Assembly (NCBI RefSeq): GCF_000003815.2
Contig: NC_049983.1
Span: forward strand, 23,132,181 to 23,196,180
Direction: 5' to 3'
DNA from: Branchiostoma floridae
Taxonomy: Eukaryota; Chordata; Leptocardii; Amphioxiformes; Branchiostomatidae
Length of the DNA stretch: 64,000 nucleotides
Positions 1-10,304 of this stretch are shown here, one piece after another (the first letter of the stretch is position 1; every line of letters begins with the position of its first letter). Below the pieces are notes generated by a model. The model saw only the letters and a list, made by a program, of their open reading frames with translations. It was not told the DNA's origin and did no database searches. A program made the translations under genes and the position numbers.

Positions 1-146
1 GTAGCAGCAAGAACCAGTCCTAGTCATTCCAACCCTGATGATGGTGTCTGACAGACATAGAAACGTTGGAGGTAAGTACTCCCTGGTTGTGCCTTGGGAA
101 CCTTACTATATGAATAATTGCCAACCTACTGAAGTTATTTACGTAC

Positions 147-282
147 CTTCTTCAGTTTGGCGTTCTCCTCCAGAAGTTTCTCGGCAGCATCAGTGGCGCT
201 CTTGGCCTGCTTCTCAAAGGCCTCGGACTTGGCCTCCAGGGTGGCCGTGTTGGAGATCACAGTCACCAGCCGGCGCAGGATG
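147..282 (-). CDS. BCAP31: BCAP31/29 fourth coding exon (coiled-coil start)
   Basis: The exon lies between CTCCAG and GTACGT. It encodes ILRRLVTVISNTATLEAKSE, continues FEKQAKSATDAAEKLLEENA and ends KLKK. It corresponds to the LLRRLVTLIS region and the start of the cytosolic coiled coil of vertebrate BAP31. Downstream exons are outside the window. Confidence 0.9.
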
Positions 283-3200
283 CTGGAGGTAAAAACTACC
301 CATCAACATAATCTCCAAGCAGATCCTACGATAGCATAATATACTATCCAAAGCTGGCAGAGGAGTGAAGCCGGCTTAGGAGTGTGTTTTGCTACCGGGC
401 AAATGGACACCGTTTAACTGACTACACTCCTTGGCCAGTTTGGTACTATCTTATGCCATTGTTGGATCTGCTAGGAGATTAACATCAACATCACCCGAAT
501 CTTCCAATTCCAATACAACAAGGATATACAACTGTATGTGATACAAAATAAATCAAGCATCCAAATAAAGCACAAGACAGATGAATGAATGAAGGAATAA
601 ATGAAAGAATGAAGGAATGAATGACAAGCATGACGTGTGTTTTTAGTCTCTATAATAGTCATAGCAGACTGCAGTTCAATATGTAGTATCGTACACTGCA
701 AATGCATATTCACAGCATCATGGATTTGCAGTGGAGACCCTGGTCACAGCAATGATAAGGGTACAAACACTTGTGTACATGTACGTGCAAAATAAGGAGG
801 GGGAAGTTAGTGGAAAACAGAAATAAGATAAACTGCAGCAAGACTGTAATTAGAAAGCAAGTGTAGGTTAGAAAAGAAAGAGCCAAAATGTTAATGATGA
901 AGTTGATGTCTAAACAAGATGCTAATACAAAAGCTGGAGAAACACCCTTAATATTGCCTGGAATGTCCCTAAGCCTGTCATTGTGTATTTTGCTTGCTAA
1001 TAGATAATTTAGGATTGGAAGCAAGCAATGACTGCAAAACTACTGATTAGATTTTGAAAGTTCAAAGTTTCTTCAAAGCAGCCAAGTTGTATCGGCTCCA
1101 GCCATTGTCCTATGCAGAGACAAACCCGATTTCCAGAACTGTGCCTGGTTACTCTGTGAACATATTGTAAGCTCCTCGCAATTCAGCCCTTAGCTGCAGA
1201 GAGAGAGTAGTCAGCCCACCTATGAACCCAAGAACCACCCCCCCCCCAAACCAGTTGTCAGCCAATCAGAGAATAGGCCTTTCAGTTGTCAAAAGGGGTT
1301 TCGCATTTATGAGGGTAAGCTCATTAATAGTTATAAGCAGGGCAGTCAGGAACTAAGGGTGACGATTGAGAAAGCAGCTTACATCCAGACAGGCGGTTTT
1401 GCTGTTGGATGTCCCTGTGTACGAGGATGTAGCCTTCTTACTGCTGAGGAGGCCTTTCAGGGCAACAAACTTGTATTGCTTATGAGGTGTACTGTAAATG
1501 CACTAAAGTTCGCTGAGATTTACAATGTAATTTTGTGGCAGCGGGAAAAAGGAATTTTCGCAGTGGTTTTAATTTTGCAGTAGCACCATGCAATGTAGTC
1601 TCTTACTGTCATGGAAAAATGTTCGCGGTGGTTTTAAGTTCGCGGTGAAGGGGCCACCGCGAAAAACCGCAAACATTAAACAACCGTGAAAGTTTCTGCA
1701 TTTACAGTAACTGCAGAAAAGGGTTACTGCGACCACAGTCTAGGGACACTCCTGACTCCAACCTTACTTACACAAACAGAAAGAGGGCAAAGCCAGCGAT
1801 ATAGAAGTTGCGCTGGGCACGGAACAGCTTCATGTGCAGGTTGATTTCTGCCTGGGGGTAGAATGATGCATCCTGTCCCCCTGCGACCTTCGGCGCAGAG
1901 CCGTATTTGAACATCTCCCGAATGGCATCTGGAAAAACACAGGTTAATTGTATACAACATTTTTTTTCATGTGGTTGAAGTGGATGACCAAACTTGGCAA
2001 GAGGCAGCCAAGACTGAAACGCCCTCTAGTGTCTCACTTGAAAAGTGCACCAACAGTCAAACTTGTCAAAAGTTTATCCCTTCTGCACTTGCTGATGTGA
2101 AAAGTCTCAATTCAATCGTTGTGTTTGGAGTGTATTCCAAAATCTATTCAATAGAAATCCTAGAATTAGTGCAGGTGACTTTTACTTTCTTTCAAAAAAA
2201 CCTTAAAATGGAAAGATCTAGACTAATCAATAGAGAATATGAAGACTGATGTTTCAGCAACCAATTGCTGCTGTTAAAAACTTTTGCGCCATTTCAATGA
2301 CAATTTTTGCAGAGTGACCAATTTTTGTGTGAGGCATTAAGGTTTGCTGCCTGCCAAGAGCGCTAGTATGGTCTTGACTGCCCAATGACCAAGTTTGTGC
2401 CACCCCCTTCAACCAACGACTCCCCCGCGACGTTACTTACATAATGAGAAACAGAGCGAACCCGGACATGTACAGGTTCCTCTGCGCGCGGAACAGGTGC
2501 ATCATGATGTTCATGTGACTCCCGGGGCGGAGCGCCCCGTCCGCACCCTCCTCATCCTTCAGGTCACCGTACTTCAGGGACTCACGGATACCATCTACAT
2601 GCAAGTTCAACATTTTCAACATGGCAATCAAAGTCTCTGTCCCCTTAGTACTCAAACTTCTTTGAACTATACACTCCTTCAGAGACTCACGGATACCATC
2701 TAGGTTCAACATTTTCAACATGGCAATCAGAGATCAGACTTCATCCCCTTACCCACACCACTTCAGGGACTCGCGGATATCATCTAAGGTCAACATTTTC
2801 AACATGGCAATCAGAGTTGGCAGACTTCACCCCCTCACCCACACCACTTTAAAACCGGAGGTATAGCCAGGTGGGTAGATTGTTTGCCTTATCTCTCAGT
2901 CGACTGTACTTCAGGGACTCACGGATACCATCTACATGTAAGTTCAACATTTTCAACAAGGCAATCAGAGATGGCAGACTTCACCCCCTTACCAACCCCA
3001 CTTCAGGGACTCGCAGATACCATCTAAGTTCAACATTTTCAACAAGGCAATCAGAGATGGCAGACTTCACCCCCTTACCCACCCCACTTTAGGGACTCGC
3101 GGATATCATCTACATGCAAGTTCAACATTTTCAACAAGGCAATCAAAGTCTCTGTCCCCTTAGTACTCGTACTTCTTCTCACCATACAATACTAGTACTT

Positions 3201-5597
3201 CAGGGGCTCACAGATACCATCTAAGGTCAACATTTTCAACAAGGCAATCAGAGTTGGCAGACTTCACCCCCTTACCCACCCTGCTTCAGGTCACCGTACT
3301 TCAGGGACTCATGGATACCATCTACATTTAAGTTTAACATTTTCAACAAGGCAATCAGAGATGGCAGACTTTACCCCCTTAGCCCAACTGCTTCAGGTCA
3401 CCATACTTCAGGGAATCACGGATACCATCTAAGTTCAACATTTTCAACAAGGTAATCAGAGATGGCAGACTTCACCCCCTTAGCCCAACTGCTTCAGGTC
3501 ACCATACTTCAGGGAATCACGGATACCATCTAAGTTCAACATTTTCAACAAGGTAATCAGAGATGGCAGACTTCACCCCCTTACCCACACCCACACCGGA
3601 GCAATGGCTGAGTGGGTAGATTGTTTGCCTCATCCTTCAGTTAACCATACTTCAGGGACTCACGGATACCATCTATATGCAAGTTCAACATTTTCAACAA
3701 GGCAATCAAAGTCTCTGTCCCCTTAGTACTCGTACTTCTTGAAGTTCTTTGCACCATACAATACTTCAGGGACTCACGGATACCATCTACATGTAAGTTC
3801 AACATTTTCAACAAGGCGATCAATGGCCGAGTGGGTAGAATGTCTTACATTCGGTAGGTATTACCAAAGAGTTTAGAAATGATACATACTGCTTAGCATT
3901 CTCTGCTTAGCACTGAGCATTTGGGAAAGAGTACTGCAGTTGAACGCAGAACACAGCCAGTGAACTAGCTACCTGTTGTAGTGATTGCTAGACTGTGAAG
4001 TCTGAACACACACACATACACACACATGCACACACACAAACACACACACACACACACACGCACACATATGCACACACAGATACACACACACACACAGACA
4101 TGCACACACGCACACACAAAAATGCACACACAGACACATACATGTTCACTCACTCACTCGGTGACAACTCTAACAGCCTATCCCCAGCACTAAATGCCAT
4201 AAGAAAGACAAACCTCCGAACAGCAGTAGTAGGATGGCGATCAGCACGTTGAAGTACAGGTTACCATGTTGTACAAACCAGTTCAGCAGGGCTGACTTGA
4301 ATATCTTCTGCCATCTGCAATATCAAGAAAAGAGTTTCTATCTTTAAACTTTAAGCCACACATAAAGTATGTGATGGCCAGTATGGCTGACCATCAATCT
4401 CCAAGCAGATTTACCAGTGGCATAAAATTTAGACTGCATCAGTGCTTTTGATACTGGCTTATGTCACCAGTGAATCTGCTTGGAGATAAGCTGACCCTGG
4501 CCTTCTGATGTTCTCCAGACCATGGTTGGGAGTTTACCATGAGCAAGGTCATCTGCAGTTGGGAGTTGGATGGGGGGGTTACAAAAAATCTTTGAAACTT
4601 GTCCGTGCCAGCGGGCTTTACATATTTTGAAAAATCGAATTCAAACAGGCAAAGTTAGAAAAATCAAATATCATGCTTGAGTGTTATCAGAGGACGAAGC
4701 CGGAGCTAGAATAGGGTGTATTCCAGCCTAGTGCTGACATGAGTTTGGGAGTGCTCAGTGGTCATCTGGAGCAATGACATGAAGAAGAAGAACTTTATTG
4801 CGCAACGATCGTACACGGTACAATGTATGGCAAGAGAAAGAAGAAACAAACTTATCATCCTAATTACTAAAGCAAGTATTAAACATAGTACATATGCAGA
4901 TTATGAATATAGAATGAAATTTGACATCCTTATTTCTAAAACAATGAGAGCTAGCCTAAAACATTGTACTACAATCGAGTGGGGCTAATTATGAGTTTCG
5001 GTATTTTTTCTTATGACAAAGCAATCTTTTATATATTTACCTATTTTAGCATTGTGGGAGTTGTCACATCTGAATATATAATCAAATCTGCCTGTAGCAT
5101 TGAGTCTCTTAAAATCTGTTGTACTTGATTCGAGGAATGTGAATAACTCATTACGTGAAACATTGTACCTACTGCACATCATGACAAAGTGAAATTCATC
5201 TTCAACACACGAGAAGGTCTTGATTGTGTGACAAGGGATTCAACTACAGATCATAAGAGAGTAGGGGTGCACCTAGGTGTGTTATGCAATTTGTGCTCAA
5301 AAGCAGCCAATTCCATCGTGCAAGACAGTTTTTCTGTGTTGGTAAATAATATTATGGAAACATTTTTAAAACACAATCAAGAGAATGTTCTCAGCATTTC
5401 TACCCATCATCCTAAAAAAAAGGTTTTTCATCATATTGTAATATGATACTGCATACACTGGTAACATTATTGATTATTCTACTGCAGTGCTTTGTCTGTG
5501 CTTACCTTCTTGCAGATATGAATGGTATGCACAGCAGAACGCACACGCCGATTTCTGCATACAGAAAGGTCGCGACGATCGTCCACTGGATAGTCAT
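147..5597 (-). CDS. BCAP31: BCAP31/BCAP29 homologue, ER membrane protein (partial: C-terminal exons lie beyond the window)
   Basis: Five coding exons are read on the minus strand: 5597-5506, 4314-4214, then either 2594-2441 or 1928-1772, then 282-147. All have GT/AG borders and matching phases. Exon 1 starts MTIQWTIVATFLYAE and ends at ISARR. Exon 2 gives WQKIFKS plus a membrane segment. Exon 3 gives D-x-IRE-x-x-KYG and KLFRAQRN or HLFRAQRN, then a hydrophobic segment. Exon 4 gives ILRRLVTVIS and the start of a coiled coil ending NAKLKK. This matches the vertebrate BAP31/BAP29 family throughout: three N-terminal membrane spans followed by a cytosolic coiled coil. Family members act in ER export, quality control and membrane-protein sorting, and vertebrate BAP31 is a caspase-8 target. 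The rest of the coiled coil and the KKxx-type tail would lie below position 1. The start codon is the first ATG after a spliced untranslated exon and matches the family N-terminus. Confidence 0.93.
309..481. mobile_element. MITE with AATCTCCAAGCAGAT-type inverted ends
   Basis: The left end TAATCTCCAAGCAGATCC and the inverse of the right end (TAATCTCCTAGCAGATCC) form terminal inverted repeats around about 170 bp. The same family recurs at about 4396-4487, and a right-hand end lies at about 56425-56442. It is non-coding. Confidence 0.6.
483..1489. other. BCAP31/29 intron sequence without recognisable gene
   Basis: This lies between exons 4 and 3b. It contains a short GAATGAATGAAGGAAT-rich tract near 585-625 and nothing else I can assign. 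The small open frames here have no splice or homology support. Confidence 0.5.
1492..1707. mobile_element. TA-flanked MITE, CTGTAAATGCA family
   Basis: The ends CTGTAAATGCA and TGCATTTACAG are inverted and flanked by TA on both sides, as expected for a Tc1/mariner-type target. The interior carries the GCGGGAAAAAGGA and TTCGCGGTGGTTTTAAGTTC blocks shared with copies at 44688-44849 and 48325-48480. It sits in the BCAP31/29 intron. Confidence 0.7.
1772..1928 (-). CDS. BCAP31: BCAP31/29 alternative exon 3b
   Basis: This 157-bp exon lies between TTTTTCCAG and GTAAGT and encodes DAIREMFKYGSAP, a linker, then MKLFRAQRNFYIAGFALF and the third membrane span. It is closer to the vertebrate MKLFRAQRNLYIAGF than exon 3a is. 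It joins exon 2 (G|AT) and exon 4 (GT|C) in frame, exactly as 3a does. This is consistent with mutually exclusive use of a tandemly duplicated exon. Confidence 0.9.
2441..2594 (-). CDS. BCAP31: BCAP31/29 alternative exon 3a
   Basis: This 154-bp exon encodes DGIRESLKYGDLKDEEG, a linker, then MMHLFRAQRNLYMSGFALF and the third membrane span. Its donor is GTAAGT. Its acceptor (GCATGTAG) has a poor pyrimidine tract. Entry and exit phases are the same as those of exon 3b downstream, from which it differs by 3 bp in length. The two are therefore interchangeable, and including both would shift the frame. Its 5' edge is the source or a member of a 12-copy repeat in the intron just upstream. Confidence 0.85.
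2574..3830. repeat. 12-copy tandem array of an exon-3a splice-acceptor unit
   Basis: Units of about 80-120 bp recur with the core GGGACTCACGGATACCATCT followed by AAGTTCAACATTTTCAACAAGG and a pyrimidine-rich stretch. Cores lie near 2586, 2692, 2775, 2924, 3013, 3100, 3208, 3313, 3419, 3519, 3663 and 3777. On the minus strand each core reads as the end of an intron plus the first codons of exon 3a (DGIRESLK). Fragments resembling a tRNA A box (TGGCYGAGTGGGTAGA) are embedded near 2866, 3605 and 3823, so pieces of a tRNA-derived SINE may be part of the array. Confidence 0.85.
4003..4145. repeat. (CA)n microsatellite
   Basis: Interrupted CA/TA dinucleotide tract in the intron between BCAP31/29 exons 2 and 3a. 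Confidence 0.9.
4214..4314 (-). CDS. BCAP31: BCAP31/29 second coding exon
   Basis: The exon lies between TTGCAG and GTTTGT. It encodes WQKIFKSALLNWFVQ followed by the second membrane segment (VLIAILLLLFG). WQKIFKS is a hallmark of the family. The exon ends in phase 1 (one G), which both alternative third exons complete to Asp (G|AT). Confidence 0.92.
4396..4487. mobile_element. Short MITE, ATCTCCAAGCAGAT family
   Basis: AATCTCCAAGCAGATTTACC and the inverse TTATCTCCAAGCAGATTCAC bracket about 90 bp, with further pairing inward (CCAGTGGCATAA / GGTGACATAA). It is the same family as 309-481. Confidence 0.6.
4782..5270 (-). mobile_element. 3' end of a truncated LINE (C-terminal coding remnant plus tail)
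   Basis: On the minus strand a frame reads C-VEDEFHFVMMCSRYN-VSRNELF and continues through 5182-4985 to a stop. This is the H...C end of the CCHC-like motif and the adjoining helix typical of LINE ORF2 C-termini. It is followed by about 200 bp ending in an AATAAAGTTCTTCTTCTTC tail (4782-4805). Nothing upstream of about 5270 is recognisable, so it is a 5'-truncated dead copy in intron 1 of the BCAP31/29 gene. Confidence 0.6.
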
Positions 5598-5613
5598 GTT
5601 GTGTGGGTCTCAA
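5506..5613 (-). CDS. BCAP31: BCAP31/29 exon with start codon
   Basis: The exon lies between a CCCCCAG acceptor and a GTAAGC donor. It has 16 nt of leader, then ATG at 5597-5595, and encodes the first membrane span (MTIQWTIVATFLYAE to FISARR). The last codon is split (AG|A, Arg) and is completed by the first base of the next exon. Confidence 0.92.
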
Positions 5614-5684
5614 CTGGGGGAGACAGAGATTTTAAAGGATGAATCATATAAAGTACATGTGTACATGTAACGTTACAAAGGTAT

Positions 5685-5965
5685 GTGTGTCATGTCAATG
5701 TCATGTGTTTGTGTGTGTACATGTATGAGTATATCTGTGTATATCTATGTGATATTGCACTAGTATGTGTGTGTACATGTTTGTGCATACATGTTGATGT
5801 ACATGAATATGTGACGACATGTAAGTATGAACATGTGTATAAGTATGTACATTGTATATACATGTACTTAGTAATGATTCATGTATGTATGTGTCTACAT
5901 ATATATACCTACACATCATGTATGTAAAATTATGTGTGTACAATTATACAAGTATGTGTGTGTAT
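5685..5965. repeat. TG/TATG-rich low-complexity tract
   Basis: Degenerate GTGTGTACATGTATG-type repeats that open frames on both strands. Not coding. Confidence 0.85.
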
Positions 5966-6549
5966 ATATAACAATTATAAATGTGCACTCAACAAACAAG
6001 TCATGTGGACTGAAAATGTAACATTTCTGATTGTTTACGAAGCACCAGTACCCAATAGATGCATGATACATTGGGCTTGAACAGATTATCATGAATCATA
6101 AAATCATAATAATATTATAACTTTATACCCTGCTTTCCAATCCAGTATGATCAAGATTAGGATTTTAAAGATGATAAGATTATGACTAGAGTCAAGATGT
6201 CATTAACATTAAATAACATGTAAATGACATGTGGAAAATCCAATTTTCAGTTCCAACTATCATTATCATTCCCATTTGGTAAACATAATAGACAAAATGA
6301 GTTAAACGTTAACAACTCAACAAAATGAGGAACGTTAACAACTCAACAAAATACCATGATAGAACTTTAGAAGAACAAGCTGGGAGCGCCGAAACCTACA
6401 CCACTTATTCCTTTCATAATTTCGAAAGTAAAACTAACGCTACATGCATGTCCAAGACAAAGAAAAAACAGAAGCTCTAACGCAACATAGTACAGAATTC
6501 AAGGAACACAATGTTTGCTTGTTTTGTTACACCAAGGTTACACACATAC

Positions 6550-6720
6550 CTCGTCTACAAGTTCTCTCAAACTCTCTGAGTCAAAGAGAGTCCAATTTTC
6601 CTCCCAAGGCCTCTCTAGCTGGTAAGGGTGGATAAGACCGCTTGGAAAAGCCTGACGTGCAGCTATTTTAATATCTCGTCTGACTCTGAGTAACCCGACT
6701 GAAACCATGACGTGGAGCAA
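6550..6720 (-). other. Probable untranslated first exon of the BCAP31/29 gene
   Basis: A good donor (GACGAG|GTATGTGTG) lies at 6550/6549, about 0.9 kb upstream of the exon holding the start codon. That exon begins with a real acceptor, so an upstream leader exon is required. The 5' edge (transcription start) is not visible; the end given is only a rough limit. No in-frame start would be needed here. Confidence 0.4.
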
Positions 6721-7319
6721 CGAAAAACGAGCACGAAGACATGAGTCACACCCACTCCCTCCTTAGACATATTTACCAACAATTGTTTACATTTTAACCT
6801 AAAGGATAAGATACACAACAGACATACTCACCCCTGCCCACGTGAATCAACTGTTGAACGGGAAAATATGCTTTCAAGAACGCAATTTTGGACGCAGCTA
6901 ACCGCACGTAGGACGCAAATACACAATCTGGGCCAGTGGAAGGTTACATTGTTAGGGAAGGGGTCGACACTATAAAACTGTAAGTACTTGACTCAAATAA
7001 GCAAACATATTTAGACCTGGCCGTAAAATAAAATAAAGATCAATTTATAAAATCTAAATGATACTTAAAGTTATATGGTTACAAATGTCTTCTTTCCAAA
7101 CGAATTAACGTAAATAGTTGTGTCCCCAGAACAGTCGAATATTCTGCTAACCTCTAACCTCTATATTCTCGTGAGAAATGACGTGGTTACATCTGCTTAT
7201 GACTATGAGTGAGACTGAGGCGGGAGATTTGACCTTGCCCTATTATGAGAATATGAAAGCCAGAAGGTTACCCAATCTCTTGAAGCGTACTTGAGATGCC
7301 TCCCGGAACACGGTAATCC
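6721..7319. other. Upstream flank of BCAP31/29, no gene seen
   Basis: AT-rich sequence between the presumed leader exon and the foldback element. The BCAP31/29 promoter should lie in its first part, but I see no clear TATA box or other motif. Confidence 0.4.
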
Positions 7320-7324
7320 ATTTT

Positions 7325-9392
7325 CAGGGGTGCCTAAGCATTTGCACGAACCCTATGAAATTCGTACGAATATTATGTGATACACACGAATCACTATGCG
7401 AAATCGTACGAATTTTATGAAATTCGCACGAATCACTATGTGACACACCGTCGCAAAGATGTATTTGATAGCCTGTGAGCTACTGTTTAGCTTCATTTCG
7501 GCGTGTTACATCGTATTTTCAGTCGACGGGCAGATTTCCGTTTCGTAAACCGTCGTTGCCTTCGAGAAGCGTCGTTGCCAAATTTTAGAACCCTCGTTGC
7601 CTTTTAAACCGACGATGCCATTTCCGAGCGACCGATCGTGAATTCCGAGTGCTCGCGGCATGTTCGTGAAATTTTCGTTAATTCTCGGAACTCTTAGTAT
7701 TGTGGGTAATCGCATCCCTCGAAGCATGTGACTCTGGCGCTGGTTCTCTATCATCGCTCAAACCTTTTCTTATTCTACTTTTCTCGCAACTTGTGGAAGA
7801 ACAGAAATGTGTTGTGCTGTTACGTACTGTAAGGGAGGCTGGAATAAGCAGGTCTTGACTTTGAGTTGTACAGGATACTGTTCTTTATTCAAAACAGATG
7901 TTAGTTGGAGTGGCTGGGTTAGTGCATTATATTTATATAAGGGATATCGGTATGCTGACAATACAACAGTATGCATAAGAAATATTAGAAGTATCACTAG
8001 TTGATGACCCCTATTCAATATCACTATCATCATTGTACTTTCATACATGTATTTTTGCAATTAGCCTTCGGGCATGAGTTTGCAATAAAGATATTATATT
8101 ATCATGTTATTAAAGATGTGCTTTATTTCTAAGCGCTTGTATCAAAGTTATTACTTCTTATGTCTACATGAAGGGTGAATTAGTGTAAGAAGGGGCAAAG
8201 TGTCCACAAATTTATTTCTTTTGTTACCAGACTTCATCTGTATGTAAATCCGACATTTGAATCAGGTCGCGATCGCACATGTGCATCAATGTAATGCCAT
8301 GCATGTGAGAAGTGTCAAATACATACATACATTATCGACCTGGCCGTAAGAGCCTAGTACATTTACAAGTACAACAGCTATTGTCTGCTATATGCTCTAG
8401 CGTCTACTGAAAAAAAAGTGTTGGTGACGTTGTGATTCAGTTTGTCAGACTCTGACTTACTGACTCCCAACTCCACTAACACCGTACGTGAATGACAATG
8501 CCTGCCGCTTGTTTGTGTTACCAGCCCCTCCTTCAATAATGGACTGTTTCAAAAAATGTGGTGAGGGTGGAAGAGGTACAAATCAGGTTCTATCCCTAAC
8601 CTTAGATGCAACCCAGAAATATCTTAAAAGTTCCTTCCAAAGTGCCCAAACCCTTCCTTGATCCAGTCCAGAATTGGTCAGTAACCTTTACCAATTTCCA
8701 ATCCGGTGACTTCAGTCCACCCCCCTCTACTGTTAGTGTTAGAGTCGGAGAAAAATCCAATGACTCCAGTCTATCTACATGGCACTCTGGCCAAATTTAC
8801 TCACAAAATGGTGTACGTATATCGTCATGTGACGCTTCGGTACACCTCAGCAAAGTAGAAGACAGAGTTACAGTCCGACTGAGAAGGTCTTTACTGATCT
8901 TCTTCCCACAGTGGAGCAAGATCTGGCCCTCATGAATTATATTTATAGAAACTTCCCGAGAAGCTACGGAAACTTCACGAACATGCCGCGAGCACTCGGA
9001 ATTCAAGATCGGTCGCTCGGAAATGGCAACGTCGGTTAAAAAGGCAACGAGGGTTCTAAAATTTGGCAACGACGCTTCTCGAAGGCAACGTCGGTTTACG
9101 AAACGGAAATCTGCGTCGCCGAAGCGGCGAAGCCGCCATCTTGAAAATCCCGCTCCGTTTGTCACGTGACCCCGCCAGTGGTTGCGCAATTTCGCATAAG
9201 GATCGTGCAAATCACATAAGGCTCGTGTGTGTCACATAGTGATTCGTGCGAATTTCATAAAATTCGTACGATTTCGCATAGTGATTCGTGCGAATTTCAT
9301 AATATTCGTGCGTTTTCGCATAGTGATTCGTGTGTATCACATAATATTCGTACGAATTTCATAGGGATCGTGCAAATGCTTAGGCACCCCTG
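7325..9392. mobile_element. Non-autonomous foldback DNA element with long inverted ends
   Basis: It begins CAGGGGTGCCTAAGCATTTG and ends with the inverse, CAAATGCTTAGGCACCCCTG. It is flanked on both sides by ATTTT (7320-7324 and 9393-9397), a 5-bp target duplication. Pairing continues inward: outer arms of ACGAATCACTATGCGAAAT-type repeats (7340-7446 against 9218-9375), then a second block (7530-7680 against 8960-9110) containing GCCGCGAGCACTCGGAATTC-like sequence. The right arm carries about three copies of the outer repeat where the left has one or two. The interior holds no transposase; the small frames inside are not convincing genes. CAGGGG-type ends recall hAT, but an 8-bp duplication is not seen. 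Confidence 0.85.
8040..8105 (+). mobile_element. LINE 3'-tail fragment inside the foldback element
   Basis: TTGCAATTAGCCTTCGGGCA continues to TTTGCAATAAAGATATTATA. This is the same 3' hairpin and AATAAA tail seen at 39430-39475 and 40745-40795 on the other strand. Only the tail is recognisable. Confidence 0.45.
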
Positions 9393-9397
9393 ATTTT

Positions 9398-10159
9398 ATG
9401 TCCCTTCCTAAAGCTCTAATTAAGATTCATTCCCTGGATTCGAACCTCTGGAACCTCAATTGAGGTCCTTGGTTAGAAGGGATCAATGTCTTGAATTCAT
9501 GAAACAGAGGTAATATAGAAATGTAGTGCTTGCAAGTAAATACAATGTACATAATGTTTACCTTAAATTCACATGGTCTAACCAAGGACGTCTTGATGTA
9601 TTATCTTTCACTGGCGGATCCAGAAATTTGCTAAGGGGAGGGGGGGGGGGGGGGGGGGGGCCATTTGATTGAGGACAAACCTTTCAAAGGCTACCTCTTT
9701 CTTTTAGGGAAATGAGGCCCCTCTACTCAAAAAATATCGCAAATTTTTTTGTCCCTGNNNNNNNNNNNNNNNNNNNNNNNNNNNNNNNNNNNNNNNNNNN
9801 NNNNNNNNNNNNNNNNNNNNNNNNNNNNNNNNNNNNNNNNNNNNNNNNNNNNNNNNNGCATTTTTGTTAAAAGCTTCTAAGGAGGATAACTGAAGAAGGG
9901 AACGACAAATTTACATGCTTTTTTGTATGTAGGTAGCTTAGACAGAGATGCACATCATAAAGTGCAAATTATGCAAACTGACACTTAATTTGCATATTTA
10001 ATGAGGAAAATCTGTATTTGTAGTGTTTGCTCTATAGAACTCAAATACCTGTAATATACGTAGTTTGTGGCAGGTGGAGCATTAGCAGATATCAATTATG
10101 CAAATAAGTACATAATTTGCATAATTAATGTAAAAGTGACATAATTCATCTATGCGGTA
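9398..10159. other. Intergenic sequence with poly-G run and gap
   Basis: This has a G run at about 9637-9660 and 100 N at 9758-9857. After the gap comes AT-rich sequence with repeated TTATGCAAATTA / TAATTTGCATAATTAAT motifs, like those at 23430-23900. I see no gene. Confidence 0.5.
9758..9857. other. Assembly gap (also 15455-15554, 28817-28916, 29781-30123, 40023-40167, 42202-42301, 42462-42561, 47718-47817, 52850-53820, 58522-58621, 62860-62959)
   Basis: Runs of N. Most are exactly 100 long, i.e. of unknown size. Several sit at repeat boundaries, where false joins or collapsed repeats are likely. Confidence 0.99.
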
Positions 10160-10304
10160 AATGATTGGACAGTCAACATAGTGACACCAGCGAAGTTTAT
10201 TTACAGGTGTACATAACTAAGCATAGATCATGCAAATGTGGAAGTCATTTACATAATCAGACTATTTCATGGAGATATGAGGTCTCCGAACTCTTGTTTA
10301 TACT

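Noticed and set aside
2720-3800. CRISPR-like appearance of the regular 80-120-bp repeats
   Set aside because: The units are exon-derived, variable in spacing and within an intron of a eukaryotic gene.
8606-8935. 109-codon frame and the opposing 137-codon frame in the foldback element
   Set aside because: No transposase motifs. The frames overlap the inverted arms and each other.
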